From assembly GCA_021203515.1 (NCBI GenBank), contig JAJQAY010000149.1, forward strand, positions 1 through 64,000: DNA of 64,000 nucleotides. Direction: 5' to 3'. The notes beneath the pieces are model-generated. The model searched no databases, had not been told where the DNA came from, and saw nothing but the letters and a program-made list of their open reading frames with translations. A program made the position numbers and the translations under genes. Of this stretch, positions 1 to 9,560 are shown piece by piece (position 1 is the stretch's first letter; every line of letters begins with the position of its first letter). The DNA is from Bacteroides sp. (lineage in GTDB: Bacteria > Bacteroidota > Bacteroidia > Bacteroidales > Bacteroidaceae).

Positions 1-155
1 AAGATACAACCTTTATTTGAATTATGCAAGATTAAAACAGGCAATTCCGTTTTTTTTTAAATAAGGTAATACATCTTGGAAGATGTTCTGCAAAGGACAT
101 CATTTTTCTTGGAATAAACAATATCTTTTTGATAGAAAAATGAAAAAAAAGTGTG

Positions 156-163
156 TATATTTG
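156..163 (+). promoter_or_regulatory. -7 element of the tdh promoter
   Basis: TATATTTG fits the Bacteroides -7 consensus TANNTTTG and lies 37 bases before the tdh start. The nearest TTTG (128-131) is 24 bases upstream, a little further than the usual 19-21, so the -33 half is uncertain. The rest of bases 1-200 shows nothing I can name. Confidence 0.5.
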
Positions 164-200
164 CGCCTCAGTATAAACAATACCTTATTTATTAAATCGT

Positions 201-1157
201 ATGAAAAATATTTTGGTAATTGGAGCTACCGGACAGATTGGTTCGGAACTTACAATGGAGCTACGCAAACGTTATGGTAATGAACATGTTGTAGCAGGGT
301 ACATCTTCGGCGCAGAGCCGAAAGGTGAGTTGGCAACCTCAGGCCCCAGCGGTATCGTGAATGTGACGGACCGCCAGTCTATAGAGGTGGCAGTGAAGAA
401 GTATGAGATTGACACCATCTACAACTTGGTTGCCTTGCTGTCCGTAGTTGCCGAAAGTCGTCCGGCTATGGCTTGGAAAATCGGTATAGACGGATTGTGG
501 AATGTGCTGGAAGTGACACGTGAGTATGGTTGTGCTGTCTTTACACCGAGTTCCATCGGTTCGTTTGGAGAGTCTACGCCTCATGTGAAAACACCGCAGG
601 ACACGGTGCAGCGTCCGCGCACGATGTACGGCGTGACAAAAGTGACGACCGAGTTGTTGAGCGATTATTATCATACCAAATACGGAGTGGATACCCGTGC
701 GGTACGTTTCCCCGGAATTATCTCCAACGTGACACCTCCGGGAGGTGGTACGACCGACTATGCGGTGGATATTTACTACTCGGCAGTGAAGGGCGAGAAG
801 TTCATATGTCCGGTGAAGGCAGGCACTTTCATGGACATGATGTACATGCCCGACGCGATGAATGCAGCCATCTCGCTGATGGAAGCAGACCCCGCTAGAC
901 TGAAACACCGCAACGCTTTCAATATCGCTGCCATGAGTTTTGATCCGGAATTGATATATGCCACCATCAAGAAGCATGTGCCGGGCTTTGAAATGATTTA
1001 TGAGGTAGACCCTCTGAAGCAGTCGATTGCCGATAGCTGGCCCGATTCTCTGGATGATACTTGCGCCCGCGAAGAGTGGGACTGGGAGCCGCAGTACGAC
1101 CTGGAGTCTATGACGGTGGATATGCTTGAGAAACTAAAAGCTAAATTAAATAAGTGA
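201..1157 (+). CDS. tdh: L-threonine 3-dehydrogenase, short-chain (epimerase-like) type
   Basis: Predicted to oxidise L-threonine to 2-amino-3-ketobutyrate with NAD+ in the cytoplasm. The 318-residue protein is an extended short-chain dehydrogenase. The Rossmann motif GATGQIG has glycines at 8, 11 and 14, and the catalytic YGVTK has Tyr143 and Lys147, preceded by a Ser-rich PSSIGSFG near 116-123. This fold differs from the zinc-dependent Tdh of E. coli and is the version usual in Bacteroidetes. No kbl ligase lies beside it. The start at 201 fits the -7 element at 156-163. A generic NAD-dependent epimerase is the alternative, but length and motif spacing favour Tdh. Confidence 0.85.
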   Translation: MKNILVIGATGQIGSELTMELRKRYGNEHVVAGYIFGAEPKGELATSGPSGIVNVTDRQSIEVAVKKYEIDTIYNLVALLSVVAESRPAMAWKIGIDGLWNVLEVTREYGCAVFTPSSIGSFGESTPHVKTPQDTVQRPRTMYGVTKVTTELLSDYYHTKYGVDTRAVRFPGIISNVTPPGGGTTDYAVDIYYSAVKGEKFICPVKAGTFMDMMYMPDAMNAAISLMEADPARLKHRNAFNIAAMSFDPELIYATIKKHVPGFEMIYEVDPLKQSIADSWPDSLDDTCAREEWDWEPQYDLESMTVDMLEKLKAKLNK

Positions 1158-1177
1158 CCGTAACGGGTCCGTAAAGA

Positions 1178-2026
1178 ATGAAACAATTACTCTTGGGATT
1201 TGTAATTTTCGCCTTCCTGGTTTCTTGTGGAAACAGGAAGGCGAAAACGGATCCCTTTGCTACTATCACCGATATGGTGGACTCTGCCGCCCATAAGACT
1301 GACAGCCTGCAACCGGCGGAAGCAAAGGAAGAACCGAAACCGCTGGAAGCGGACGAACTGTTTGATGATTTCATCTTCAACTATGCGTCGGATGATGACT
1401 TGCAAAGGCAAAGAACGGTTTTCCCTTTACCATATTATAATGTAGATACGTCCTCCAAGATAGAAGAACGTTTCTGGAAGCACGACTACTTGTTCACCCA
1501 GCAGAATTACTACACGTTGCTCTTCGACCGCGAAAGCGACATGGACGTGGTGGGAGACAGTACGCTGAAGTCTGTGCAGGTGGAGTGGATTTTCCTGAAA
1601 ACGCGCATGGTGAAGCGGTATTACTTTGAACGGAGAAAGAGGGCATGGATGCTCGAAGCCATCAACCTGAGACATATCGAGGATGACGGAAAGGAGGATT
1701 TTGTGAAATTCTATACTCACTTTGCAACGGATAGTCTGTATCAAAGCCAGCATATTGCCAACCCGTTGCAGTTTGTAACCATCGACCCCGATGATGATTT
1801 CTCTATATTGGAGACTACCCTGGATGTAAATCAGTGGTATGCTTTCCGCCCGCCATTGCCTACGGATAGGCCGTCTAACATCAACTACGGACAGAAAAAC
1901 GAAGATAATTCGACTACGAAAATCCTGAAAGTGAATGGCATAGGCAACGGATATTCCAATGTGTTCTACTTCCGGAAACGGAGTGCGGGGTGGGAATTAT
2001 ATAAATACGAGGATACGAGTATTTGA
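1178..2026 (+). CDS. DUF4348-type lipoprotein
   Basis: Predicted lipoprotein of 282 residues. A hydrophobic signal ends in the lipobox FLVSC, with Cys at about residue 17, followed by a polar, Glu-rich linker to about residue 65 and then a mixed alpha/beta domain. The body resembles the DUF4348 family of Bacteroides, whose function is unknown to me. It starts 20 bases after tdh and probably shares its transcript. No catalytic motif is visible. The many Asp, Tyr and Trp residues suit a periplasmic or surface binding role, but that is only inference. Confidence 0.7.
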   Translation: MKQLLLGFVIFAFLVSCGNRKAKTDPFATITDMVDSAAHKTDSLQPAEAKEEPKPLEADELFDDFIFNYASDDDLQRQRTVFPLPYYNVDTSSKIEERFWKHDYLFTQQNYYTLLFDRESDMDVVGDSTLKSVQVEWIFLKTRMVKRYYFERRKRAWMLEAINLRHIEDDGKEDFVKFYTHFATDSLYQSQHIANPLQFVTIDPDDDFSILETTLDVNQWYAFRPPLPTDRPSNINYGQKNEDNSTTKILKVNGIGNGYSNVFYFRKRSAGWELYKYEDTSI

Positions 2027-2065
2027 TTTAAGTGATTAGTGATTAGTGATTAGTAGTAAGTAGGA

Positions 2066-3064
2066 ATGATTGGCGGAAGAAGAAGGAAAATACCTAATAC
2101 GTTCGGATTTGAGGTGGAGGCCGACTGCTTTTTGGAGTATGGCTCGGTAGAGGAATTGGAGGGGTTGATTGCCGGAAAGGAAATCACTTCTCCTTTTTTG
2201 CATATCGGGCAGGGCAGTAACTTGCTGTTCTGCAAGGACTATGAAGGCACTGTGCTGCATTCGTGCATCGGCGGAGTGGAAGTGACGGCGGAAGATGAGG
2301 AAAAGGTGGCGGTGCGTGTGGGTGCCGGTGTGGTGTGGAATGATTTTGTGGCCTATTGCGTGGAACGGGGGTGGTATGGTGCCGAGAACTTGTCGTTGAT
2401 ACCGGGTGAGGTAGGGGCGAGTGCGGTGCAGAATATCGGTGCGTATGGGGTGGAGGTGAAAGACCTGATAGCTTCCGTGGAAACCATAAACATTCGTGGA
2501 GAGAAGCGTGTTTATCAGAAGAGCGAATGTGAATATGCCTATCGGAAAAGCCTCTTTAAAAAGCCTGAAATGAAGTCGGTGTTTGTGACTTACGTGAATT
2601 TCGCGTTGAGCAAGCAGGAATATTATACATTGGATTACGGTACTATCCGTCAGGAATTGGAGAAGCATCCTGCGGTGGATTTGAAGACTTTACGGCGGGT
2701 GATTATCGACATTCGCGAAAGTAAGTTGCCCGATCCGAAGGTGCTGGGCAATGCCGGAAGTTTCTTTATGAACCCTATCGTGCCGCATGCGCAGTTCGAG
2801 GCGCTGCAACGCCAATATCCTGCCATGCCCCATTATGAGCTGGATGCAGACCGGGTGAAGATATCCGCCGGATGGATGATAGACCAATGCGGCTGGAAAG
2901 GAAAGGCCCTGGGAGCTGCTGCCGTGCACGACAAGCAGGCGCTGGTGCTGGTAAATCTGGGCGGGGCTACCGGAAAGGATGTGGTGGCGCTTTCGGATGC
3001 AGTGAGGGCGTCGGTACGGGAGAAGTTCGGGGTTGAGATATATCCGGAGGTTAATTTTATTTAG
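2066..3064 (+). CDS. murB: UDP-N-acetylenolpyruvoylglucosamine reductase
   Basis: Reduces UDP-GlcNAc-enolpyruvate to UDP-MurNAc with NADPH and FAD, the second committed step of peptidoglycan precursor synthesis. Visible motifs are NTFG near the N-terminus, the FAD-binding GQGSNLLF (about 47-54), [18 protein letters not shown] (about 112-129), the catalytic-serine motif [10 protein letters not shown], and the C-terminal YPEVNFI that carries the conserved Glu. At 332 residues it is normal for the family. The spacer before it is a run of gtgattagt-type repeats with no strong ribosome site. The basic residues directly after the start Met are a little unusual, but no earlier start fits. Confidence 0.95.
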   Translation: MIGGRRRKIPNTFGFEVEADCFLEYGSVEELEGLIAGKEITSPFLHIGQGSNLLFCKDYEGTVLHSCIGGVEVTAEDEEKVAVRVGAGVVWNDFVAYCVERGWYGAENLSLIPGEVGASAVQNIGAYGVEVKDLIASVETINIRGEKRVYQKSECEYAYRKSLFKKPEMKSVFVTYVNFALSKQEYYTLDYGTIRQELEKHPAVDLKTLRRVIIDIRESKLPDPKVLGNAGSFFMNPIVPHAQFEALQRQYPAMPHYELDADRVKISAGWMIDQCGWKGKALGAAAVHDKQALVLVNLGGATGKDVVALSDAVRASVREKFGVEIYPEVNFI

Positions 3065-3083
3065 GTATTAAGTATTAGGTATT

Positions 3084-3845
3084 ATGAAGATAACTATATT
3101 GGGAAGTGGGACTTCTACCGGTGTGCCCGAGATTGGTTGCACCTGCCCCGTTTGCACTTCCACCGATCGGCGGGATAACCGCTTGCGTGCATCCTCTTTT
3201 CTACATACGGATGATGCGGCCATACTGATAGATTGCGGCCCTGATTTCAGGGAACAGATGTTACGTGCCTCTATCTACGAAAAAATAGACGGAGTACTGA
3301 TAACCCACGAGCATTATGACCATGTGGGCGGACTGGACGACTTGCGTCCTTTCGGACGCTTCGACGATATTCCGATATATTCGGATGCTTATACCGCTAC
3401 CCACCTGAGAGTACGGATGCCCTATTGCTTTGTGAACAAGCAATATCCGGGCGTTCCGCGTATCTATCTGCAGGAAGTGGAGGCTGGCAAGCCATTCCAC
3501 ATACGCGGAACGGAGGTGCTGCCCATTGCCGTGATGCACGGCAAATTGCCTATATTGGGCTATCGGATAGGCAAGCTGGGGTATGTCACGGATATGCTGA
3601 CGATGCCCGACACTTCTTATGAACAATTAAAAGGGTTGGACGTTCTCATAATGAACGCTTTGCGTCCGCAGTCCCACCCAACACACCAAAGTATTTCGGA
3701 AGCATTGGTAGCTGCGGAACGTATAGGTGCAAAAGAAACCTATTTCATCCACATGAGCCATCATGCCGGGCTACATGCCGAAATAAGCAGGCAGTTGCCT
3801 CCCCATATTCACTTCGCTTATGATGGGCTGGAAATAGAATTCTAA
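3084..3845 (+). CDS. MBL-fold metallohydrolase, PhnP-like
   Basis: Metallo-beta-lactamase-fold hydrolase of 253 residues. The metal-binding motif THEHYDHVGG has His75, His77, Asp79 and His80, with further histidines in IHMSHHAG near the C-terminus. A CTCPVC cluster at residues 19-24 resembles the structural zinc site of PhnP-type phosphodiesterases. The family usually cleaves phosphodiesters such as cyclic ribose phosphates, and the true substrate here is unknown. No phn genes are nearby. It lies 20 bases after murB and is probably co-transcribed. Confidence 0.85.
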   Translation: MKITILGSGTSTGVPEIGCTCPVCTSTDRRDNRLRASSFLHTDDAAILIDCGPDFREQMLRASIYEKIDGVLITHEHYDHVGGLDDLRPFGRFDDIPIYSDAYTATHLRVRMPYCFVNKQYPGVPRIYLQEVEAGKPFHIRGTEVLPIAVMHGKLPILGYRIGKLGYVTDMLTMPDTSYEQLKGLDVLIMNALRPQSHPTHQSISEALVAAERIGAKETYFIHMSHHAGLHAEISRQLPPHIHFAYDGLEIEF

Positions 3846-3863
3846 ACTTTTTGAAACATTTGT

Positions 3864-3894
3864 TTTGTTTTATTAGTAGAATTGTTTATTTTTG
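3864..3894 (+). promoter_or_regulatory. Bacteroides-type promoter for the DUF3352 gene
   Basis: TTTG at 3864-3867 and TATTTTTG at 3887-3894 are separated by exactly 19 bases, matching the -33/-7 consensus. Transcription would begin near 3901, which favours the ATG at 3918 over the GTG at 3909. Confidence 0.7.
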
Positions 3895-3917
3895 CCAAAA
3901 CTAGATAAGTGAGTACC

Positions 3918-5560
3918 ATGAAATTACGACTCCTCATACGAATAGCTGTCATCGTGTCCGTAGTGTTGCTATGTACGGGGTTTGGTGTGTATTCATTTTA
4001 TCGCCTGAATGGAGTGGATTATCAGAAAGACTTCAATCTCTATACGCTAGTGCCGAAAGAGGCTATTGCCGTGTTTGAAACGGATCGTATGGCGGATTTG
4101 GTGGAAGATATTAATCAATTGAATTGCAGCAAGGATAATCATTTCCTATACGTTTCGGATCTCTTTGCTTACCTGAAAAAACACCTCTATACATTAGTGG
4201 GGGACACTCCGCACGGACTCAGCCGGCAGATGAACAAGATGCTTATCAGCTTTCACGAACCGGATAATCCCATGAACCAGGTGTTGTATTGCAGTCTGGG
4301 TGCAGGCGACTACGAACTGGTGGAGTCGTTTGTGAAGAAGTATTGCTCCAGTACGTTTCCCTCCAAGTATTTTGATTATAAAGGTGAGGAAATACGTATC
4401 TATCCGATGGCGGACGGACGTTTCCTTGCGGCCTACTTCACTCCTCATTTTCTGGCTGTCAGCTTGCAGAAACGTCTGATAGAAGAGGTGATTGATGCCC
4501 GTCGGGATAAACAATCTCTGATGGATGCTCCTTCTTTCCGGCCATGCACGACGGGAAAAACAATAAGGTGGCGGCTACGGTCTATGTCCGGATGAAAGCG
4601 GTGGACATGGGGAAAGATACGGATGGCATTCGCTCGCAAACCTCTTTGGGTAGCTGGGCGGAATTTGATATGAAGTTTAATGAGGATGCTATCTACTGCT
4701 CCGGCATCAGCCATGAACCGGACTCTACCCGGACTTTTATCGATGCGCTGCGCAAGCAGAAACCGATAGAGGGTTTTTCGGGAGAACGTCTGCCGGCTTC
4801 CACTTTCTTTTATGACCAGTGGGCCATGTCGGATATGGAGTCTGTGTTTGGTTTTACTTCGCGTCAGGAATATGCAAAGGCGACTTATTCGGATTATATC
4901 AAGAAATGGGATGAAGAGTGGATTACTTTCCTGAAAGACCATGCGGGAGAGAATATCATGTCTTGTCTGTTTCTGCCCAAAGACACGGCGGATAGGCATC
5001 CGTGTGCAGTGATGAGTATTCCAGTGAAGGATGAGGGACTTGCCGAGCGCCGTTTGCAGAGTTTGCTGCATGCAACACCGAAAGAGGAAAGCGTGCAGGT
5101 TGAGCCTCGGGTAGACCCTAATTACCGGGAATATCCCCGTGCGCGGAGATTTCGCCAGTATATGTTGCCGCGAAATACAGTGTTGACGCAGTTGACCGGA
5201 ATTACAGAATCCGCCCTCCATACCCTTGCTTGTTTTTATCGGGGGAATTTACTGTTGGCTCCCGACGCACAAAGTCTTTCCGCCTATGTGGATGCATTGG
5301 AAAACAGTGAAATTCTGGATGATACTTCAGTTTACGAGGAGGGTATCGGAGTCCTTTCTCCACTTTATAATTTCGCGATGATGGTGGATATGGAAGAAAT
5401 GATGAAGCAACCGGAGACGTATGTGAGGTTAGTACCGAATTTCTTCTTCCGGCAGGCGAAGTTCTTCCGCCATTTCGTGATCGCCATACAGTTCACTTGT
5501 ACGGAAGGGGTGATATATCCTAATCTTGTATTGCTGTATAAAGGGAAAGTTGAGAGTTGA
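3918..5560 (+). pseudogene. DUF3352-like membrane-anchored protein, frameshifted
   Basis: About 547 residues once the frame is repaired. It has an N-terminal membrane anchor (IAVIVSVVLLCTGFGVYSFY) and a long extracytoplasmic part resembling DUF3352 proteins, whose function is not established. The frame breaks at 4535-4537. The first part reads to a stop at 4595 and the remainder continues in another frame from about 4541. Restoring one T to the TTT run gives SFPAMHDGKNNK and joins the halves smoothly. A 24-bp hairpin follows the stop. This is the only broken gene in the first 21 kb, so a sequence error is as plausible as a mutation. Confidence 0.65.
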
Positions 5561-5569
5561 AAGTTAAAA

Positions 5570-5636
5570 GTTGAAAGTTAAGGCTGCGCAATGTGGAGAG
5601 AACCTCTTACCTCATTGCGCAGCCTTAACTTTCAAC
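5570..5636. terminator. Bidirectional terminator hairpin, 24-bp stem
   Basis: 5570-5593 is perfectly complementary to 5613-5636, with a 19-base loop. It sits between the convergent DUF3352 and DUF3127 genes. The outer stem is made of the agttgaaagtt unit found in other spacers of this window, and the inner stem is aaggctgcgcaatg. Confidence 0.85.
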
Positions 5637-5650
5637 TCTCAATTTTCAAC

Positions 5651-6025
5651 TTAGAACGGAAGATCGTCCTTAGCATCTCCTGCCAGGAATTCCGGTGCGG
5701 CGCTGGGTGTCGGCGGCGGAACGGGAGCACCGGGAGCAGGGGCTGCAGCAGCGGCACTGACACGTTCTACTTTCCATGCGCGGATACTGTTGAACCAGCG
5801 ATCCTGCCATTGACGGGCGTCTACATCGAAAGATACTGTAAGCTCTTCGCCCATCTGGATGTTGAACTGTTCTATTTTGTCGGCTCCGAATACGTCGAAA
5901 CACATTTTACGGGGATATTGACCATGATCCTCAATCACATATTCTTGCGATTTCCACTCGTTGCCTGACTTTGAAACTCCGCCTCTGGGCTGGAGTATAG
6001 CGATGATTTTTCCTGTAAATTCCAT
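5651..6025 (-). CDS. DUF3127 OB-fold protein with an SSB-like tail
   Basis: Small protein of 124 residues. Residues 1-90 match the DUF3127 family, a predicted OB fold (MEFTGKIIAILQPRGG, then RQWQDRWFNSIRAWKVE). A flexible Ala/Pro-rich linker follows, and the protein ends in an acidic DDLPF tip. That tip closely resembles the C-terminal peptide by which single-stranded-DNA-binding protein recruits replication and repair partners. It is divergent from dnaN with 165 bases between starts. A role in binding single-stranded nucleic acid is inference. The true SSB would be a different gene. Confidence 0.8.
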   Translation of the reverse strand: MEFTGKIIAILQPRGGVSKSGNEWKSQEYVIEDHGQYPRKMCFDVFGADKIEQFNIQMGEELTVSFDVDARQWQDRWFNSIRAWKVERVSAAAAAPAPGAPVPPPTPSAAPEFLAGDAKDDLPF

Positions 6026-6109
6026 TGTTCTCTTTTTAAATGACGCGGCGAAGTTACGATTTTTTAGGAAAACAAGACGAATAAACGACTGTTTTTTTCT
6101 TACTATTTC

Positions 6110-6140
6110 TTTGTCATCGGAAATTCTTTTTTTAACTTTG
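6110..6140 (+). promoter_or_regulatory. dnaN promoter
   Basis: TTTG at 6110-6113, a 19-base spacer and TAACTTTG at 6133-6140 match the Bacteroides consensus exactly. Transcription would begin near 6147, giving a leader of about 44 bases before the dnaN ATG. Confidence 0.8.
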
Positions 6141-6190
6141 TCCGTTAGTTAATAAGTTGGCTGAAATTAAAACTTAAATACACAGAATAT

Positions 6191-7315
6191 ATGAAATTTA
6201 TCGTTTCGAGTACTGCGCTCTCAAGCCGTTTGCAGGCTATCAGCCGCGTAATTAATTCAAAGAATGCGTTGCCTATATTGGACTGTTTCCTCTTTGAACT
6301 GCAAGACGGAATGTTGTCTGTTACCGTTTCTGACAGTGAAACTACTATGGTGACTACGGTCGAAGTGAACGAAAGTGATGCTGACGGACGTTTTGCCGTT
6401 ACTGCCAAGACATTGCTGGACGCTTTGAAGGAAATTCCCGAACAGCCGCTGACATTTGAGATTAATACAAGTTCTCTCAGAATCACAGTACAATATCAGA
6501 ACGGTAAATACAGCCTGATGGGACAGAATGCGGACGAATTTCCGCAGTCGGCTACGCTGGGTGATAATGCCGTACGTGTGGAAATGGATGCACAGGTGTT
6601 GCTGGGAGGTATCAGCCGGGCCGTATTTACTACTGCCGACGATGAGCTTCGTCCGGTGATGAACGGTATCTATTTTGACATCACTACGGAAGATATTACG
6701 ATGGTGGCCTCCGACGGTCATAAGTTGGTGCGTTGCAAGACGCTGGCTGCCAAAGGGAGCGAACGTGCCGCCTTTATCCTGCCCAAGAAACCGGCTACGC
6801 TGATGAAGAACCTGCTGCCGAAGGAGCAGGGTACAGTGACTATCGAGTTTGATGAACGCAACGCTGTACTTACGTTGGAAAGTTATCGTATGGTGTGCCG
6901 CCTGATTGAAGGACGTTATCCGAACTATAACTCTGTAATTCCGCAGAATAATCCCTATAAAGTGACGGTAGACCGTCAGCAATTGGTAGGTGCTTTGCGT
7001 CGTGTGTCCATCTTTTCGTCTCAGGCAAGCAGCCTTATCAAGCTGCGTATACAGGAAAATCAGATTGTGATTTCGGCACAGGATATTGACTTCTCCACTT
7101 CGGCAGAAGAAACGCAGGTATGCCAGTACACCGGAAATCCGATGAGTATCGGCTTCAAGTCTACGTTCCTGATTGATATTCTCAATAACATTGCAGCGGA
7201 TGAAGTGATTATCGAACTGGCAGACCCTTCACGTGCCGGTGTCATCATTCCGGTTGAGCAGGAAGAGAATGAAGATTTGCTGATGCTGTTGATGCCGATG
7301 ATGCTGAATGATTAA
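6191..7315 (+). CDS. dnaN: DNA polymerase III beta subunit (sliding clamp)
   Basis: Ring-shaped processivity clamp that tethers DNA polymerase III to template. The 374-residue length fits the three-domain clamp. It starts MKFIVSS, with an early SRVINSKNALPILDCF segment and mid-protein signatures FTTADDELRPVMNGIYFD and VASDGHKLVR. The C-terminus LLMPMMLND matches the usual MPMRL/MPMML end, which forms part of the peptide-binding pocket. It has its own promoter and is not next to dnaA or recF, as is common in Bacteroides. A long inverted repeat follows the stop. Confidence 0.97.
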   Translation: MKFIVSSTALSSRLQAISRVINSKNALPILDCFLFELQDGMLSVTVSDSETTMVTTVEVNESDADGRFAVTAKTLLDALKEIPEQPLTFEINTSSLRITVQYQNGKYSLMGQNADEFPQSATLGDNAVRVEMDAQVLLGGISRAVFTTADDELRPVMNGIYFDITTEDITMVASDGHKLVRCKTLAAKGSERAAFILPKKPATLMKNLLPKEQGTVTIEFDERNAVLTLESYRMVCRLIEGRYPNYNSVIPQNNPYKVTVDRQQLVGALRRVSIFSSQASSLIKLRIQENQIVISAQDIDFSTSAEETQVCQYTGNPMSIGFKSTFLIDILNNIAADEVIIELADPSRAGVIIPVEQEENEDLLMLLMPMMLND

Positions 7316-7324
7316 ATATAAATG

Positions 7325-7421
7325 GAGTTGACAAGGAGACGAGTTGACAAGTTGACGAGGCTGTGAGAAGGTTTAAAACTATCTACCTTGTTAACTTGTC
7401 AACTCGTTTCCTTGTCAACTC
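7325..7421. terminator. Long hairpin between dnaN and the exonuclease gene
   Basis: 7325-7356 pairs with 7390-7421 over 32 bases, with only two wobble positions and a 33-base loop. Each arm holds two or three copies of gttgacaag. It may end dnaN transcription. Its right arm finishes 15 bases before the next start codon, so it could also affect translation of that gene. Confidence 0.6.
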
Positions 7422-7435
7422 ATAAAAATACTACA

Positions 7436-8206
7436 ATGAAATTAAACTTGAAAAATCCGCTTGTCTTTTTCGATTTGGAGACTACGGGAACGAATATCAA
7501 TTCAGACCGGATTGTAGAAATCTGTTATCTCAAAGTTTATCCGAATGGCAATGAAGAGGCCAAGACCATGCGTATCAATCCTGAAATGCATATCCCTGCC
7601 GAAGCCTCGGCCGTGCATGGCATTTATGATGCAGATGTAGCGGATTGCCCCACCTTTAAAGAAGTGGCACGCAATATTGCCAATGACATAGAGGGTTGTG
7701 ACCTTGCCGGTTTTAACTCCAATCGTTTCGATATTCCCGTTCTGGCGGAAGAGTTTCTGCGTGCAGAGGTGGATATTGATATGAGCCGTCGCAAGTTTGT
7801 AGACGTGCAGGTCATTTTCCACAAAATGGAACAACGCACGCTTTCTGCTGCCTATAAGTTTTACTGTGGCAGAAATCTGGAAGACGCGCACACGGCAGAA
7901 GCCGATACTCGTGCCACTTATGAAGTGCTGATGTCACAACTGGACCGCTATCCTGATTTGCAGAATGATGTCAACTTCTTGTCCGAATATTCCAGTTACA
8001 ACAAGAATGTGGATTTTGCCGGGTGTATGGTGTATGATGATAAAGGAGTGGAAGTATTTAATTTCGGTAAGTATAAAGGCCAACCGGTGATAGAGGTGTT
8101 GCAACGCGACCCCGGCTATTATAGTTGGATACTGAATAGTGACTTCACTTTGAACACCAAAGCTATGCTGACGAAAATTCGCCTGCGCGAAATGACTCAG
8201 AAATAG
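7436..8206 (+). CDS. DEDDh 3'-5' exonuclease, DnaQ-like
   Basis: Predicted 3'-5' exonuclease of 256 residues, related to the proofreading epsilon subunit of DNA polymerase III. Catalytic acidic residues appear in FFDLETTGTN (Asp13, Glu15), with the conserved late motif HTAEADTRATYEV. A C-terminal extension includes FNFGKYKGQPV, often found attached to such exonucleases in Bacteroidetes. The ATG at 7436 is preferred to the open frame from 7388, because that frame runs through the hairpin arm and adds residues unlike the family. Proofreading, repair and RNA processing are all possible roles. Confidence 0.85.
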   Translation: MKLNLKNPLVFFDLETTGTNINSDRIVEICYLKVYPNGNEEAKTMRINPEMHIPAEASAVHGIYDADVADCPTFKEVARNIANDIEGCDLAGFNSNRFDIPVLAEEFLRAEVDIDMSRRKFVDVQVIFHKMEQRTLSAAYKFYCGRNLEDAHTAEADTRATYEVLMSQLDRYPDLQNDVNFLSEYSSYNKNVDFAGCMVYDDKGVEVFNFGKYKGQPVIEVLQRDPGYYSWILNSDFTLNTKAMLTKIRLREMTQK

Positions 8207-8278
8207 TATAATCTCGTAATTAGTAACCCTTACGATTACTAACTCATAATTAGTAATTAGTAATTTGTAATTAAGAAA

Positions 8279-9499
8279 GTGACCGATATTCTGAAAGGAA
8301 AGAAAATTGTACTGGGCATAACAGGAAGCATTGCTGCTTACAAGGCCTGTTACATCATTCGCGGGCTGATAAAACGCGGAGCGGAAGTGCAGGTGGTGAT
8401 AACACCTGCCGGAAAAGAATTTATTACTCCGATTACCTTGTCTGCGCTTACCAGTAAACCCGTCATCAGTGAGTTTTTTGCCCAACGTGACGGGACGTGG
8501 AACAGCCATGTAGATTTGGGCTTGTGGGCAGATGCCATGCTGATAGCTCCTGCCACGGCTTCTACCATTGGTAAAATGGCAAACGGCATTGCCGATAATA
8601 TGTTGATAACCACTTATCTCTCGGCAAAAGCCCCCGTGTTTGTAGCTCCGGCGATGGATTTGGATATGTATGCCCATCCTTCTACGCAGAAGAATTTGGA
8701 TACGCTCCGCTCTTACGGAAACCACATCATCGAACCCGGAACGGGCGAATTGGCAAGTCACTTGGTGGGTAAAGGACGGATGGAAGAGCCGGATGTCATT
8801 ATTCGGCGTTTGGAAGAATACTTTGCCGCAAAAGAAGGAGACTTGGTAGGAAAGACAATTCTGATAACAACCGGTCCTACCTACGAAAAGATTGATCCGG
8901 TTCGTTTCATCGGTAATTACTCTTCGGGTAAGATGGGCTTTGCCCTTGCCGACGAATGTGCGGCAAGAGGGGCGAAAGTCATTTTGGTTACAGGCCCCGT
9001 TCAGCAGCAGACGCATTATCAGATGCTCCAACGGCATGACGTGGAGTCTGCCGAACAAATGTATGAAGCGGCTGTCGGTTTGTTTGGCAGTGTGGATGCT
9101 GCTATCTTGTCGGCAGCTGTGGCAGACTATACTCCGGAACAGGTGGCGGAACGGAAGATTAAGCGGGAAAAGACCGGTGATATGACTTTGAACCTGAAGC
9201 CGACACGGGATATTGCCGCCTGCTTGGGTGATATAAAGAAATCATATCCTAAAAAAGTATTGGTGGGCTTTGCTCTCGAAACCAACGACGAACAACATAA
9301 TGCCGAAGATAAACTGAACCGGAAGAACCTCGACTTCATCGTGCTCAATTCATTGAACGATAAAGGAGCGGGATTTCGTTGTGATACCAATAAAATCAGC
9401 ATTATCGACCGGAACGGAAAGACGGACTTCCCATTGAAGTCCAAAGCTGAAGTTGCGGTGGATATTGTAAATAAGTTGGCAACAGTATTGAAACTATAG
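8279..9499 (+). CDS. coaBC: Phosphopantothenoylcysteine decarboxylase / synthase
   Basis: Bifunctional coenzyme A enzyme of 406 residues. The N-terminal flavoprotein domain (GITGSIAAYKA, WNSHVDLGLWADAMLIAPAT) decarboxylates phosphopantothenoylcysteine. The C-terminal CoaB domain (TTGPTYEKIDPVRFIGNYSSG) makes it from phosphopantothenate and cysteine. The decarboxylase motifs vary: PAMDLDMY in place of PxMNxxMW, and GELASHLVGKGRM with Ser where E. coli has the clamp Cys. These look like lineage variants but merit a note. The start is GTG at 8279, directly after low-complexity taattagt repeats. Confidence 0.95.
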   Translation: MTDILKGKKIVLGITGSIAAYKACYIIRGLIKRGAEVQVVITPAGKEFITPITLSALTSKPVISEFFAQRDGTWNSHVDLGLWADAMLIAPATASTIGKMANGIADNMLITTYLSAKAPVFVAPAMDLDMYAHPSTQKNLDTLRSYGNHIIEPGTGELASHLVGKGRMEEPDVIIRRLEEYFAAKEGDLVGKTILITTGPTYEKIDPVRFIGNYSSGKMGFALADECAARGAKVILVTGPVQQQTHYQMLQRHDVESAEQMYEAAVGLFGSVDAAILSAAVADYTPEQVAERKIKREKTGDMTLNLKPTRDIAACLGDIKKSYPKKVLVGFALETNDEQHNAEDKLNRKNLDFIVLNSLNDKGAGFRCDTNKISIIDRNGKTDFPLKSKAEVAVDIVNKLATVLKL

Positions 9500-9560
9500 G
9501 ATAGTTCGTTGAGCATTATCCTACTTTTTAATTTTTAATTTTCAACTTTTAATTAATTAC

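Noticed and set aside
4445..5221. Minus-strand open frame of 258 codons
   Set aside because: It is a shadow of the DUF3352 gene; composition and lack of a promoter argue against it.
7934..9058. Long minus-strand open frame over the exonuclease and coaBC genes
   Set aside because: It is a shadow frame across two well-identified genes and their spacer, with no family-like sequence.
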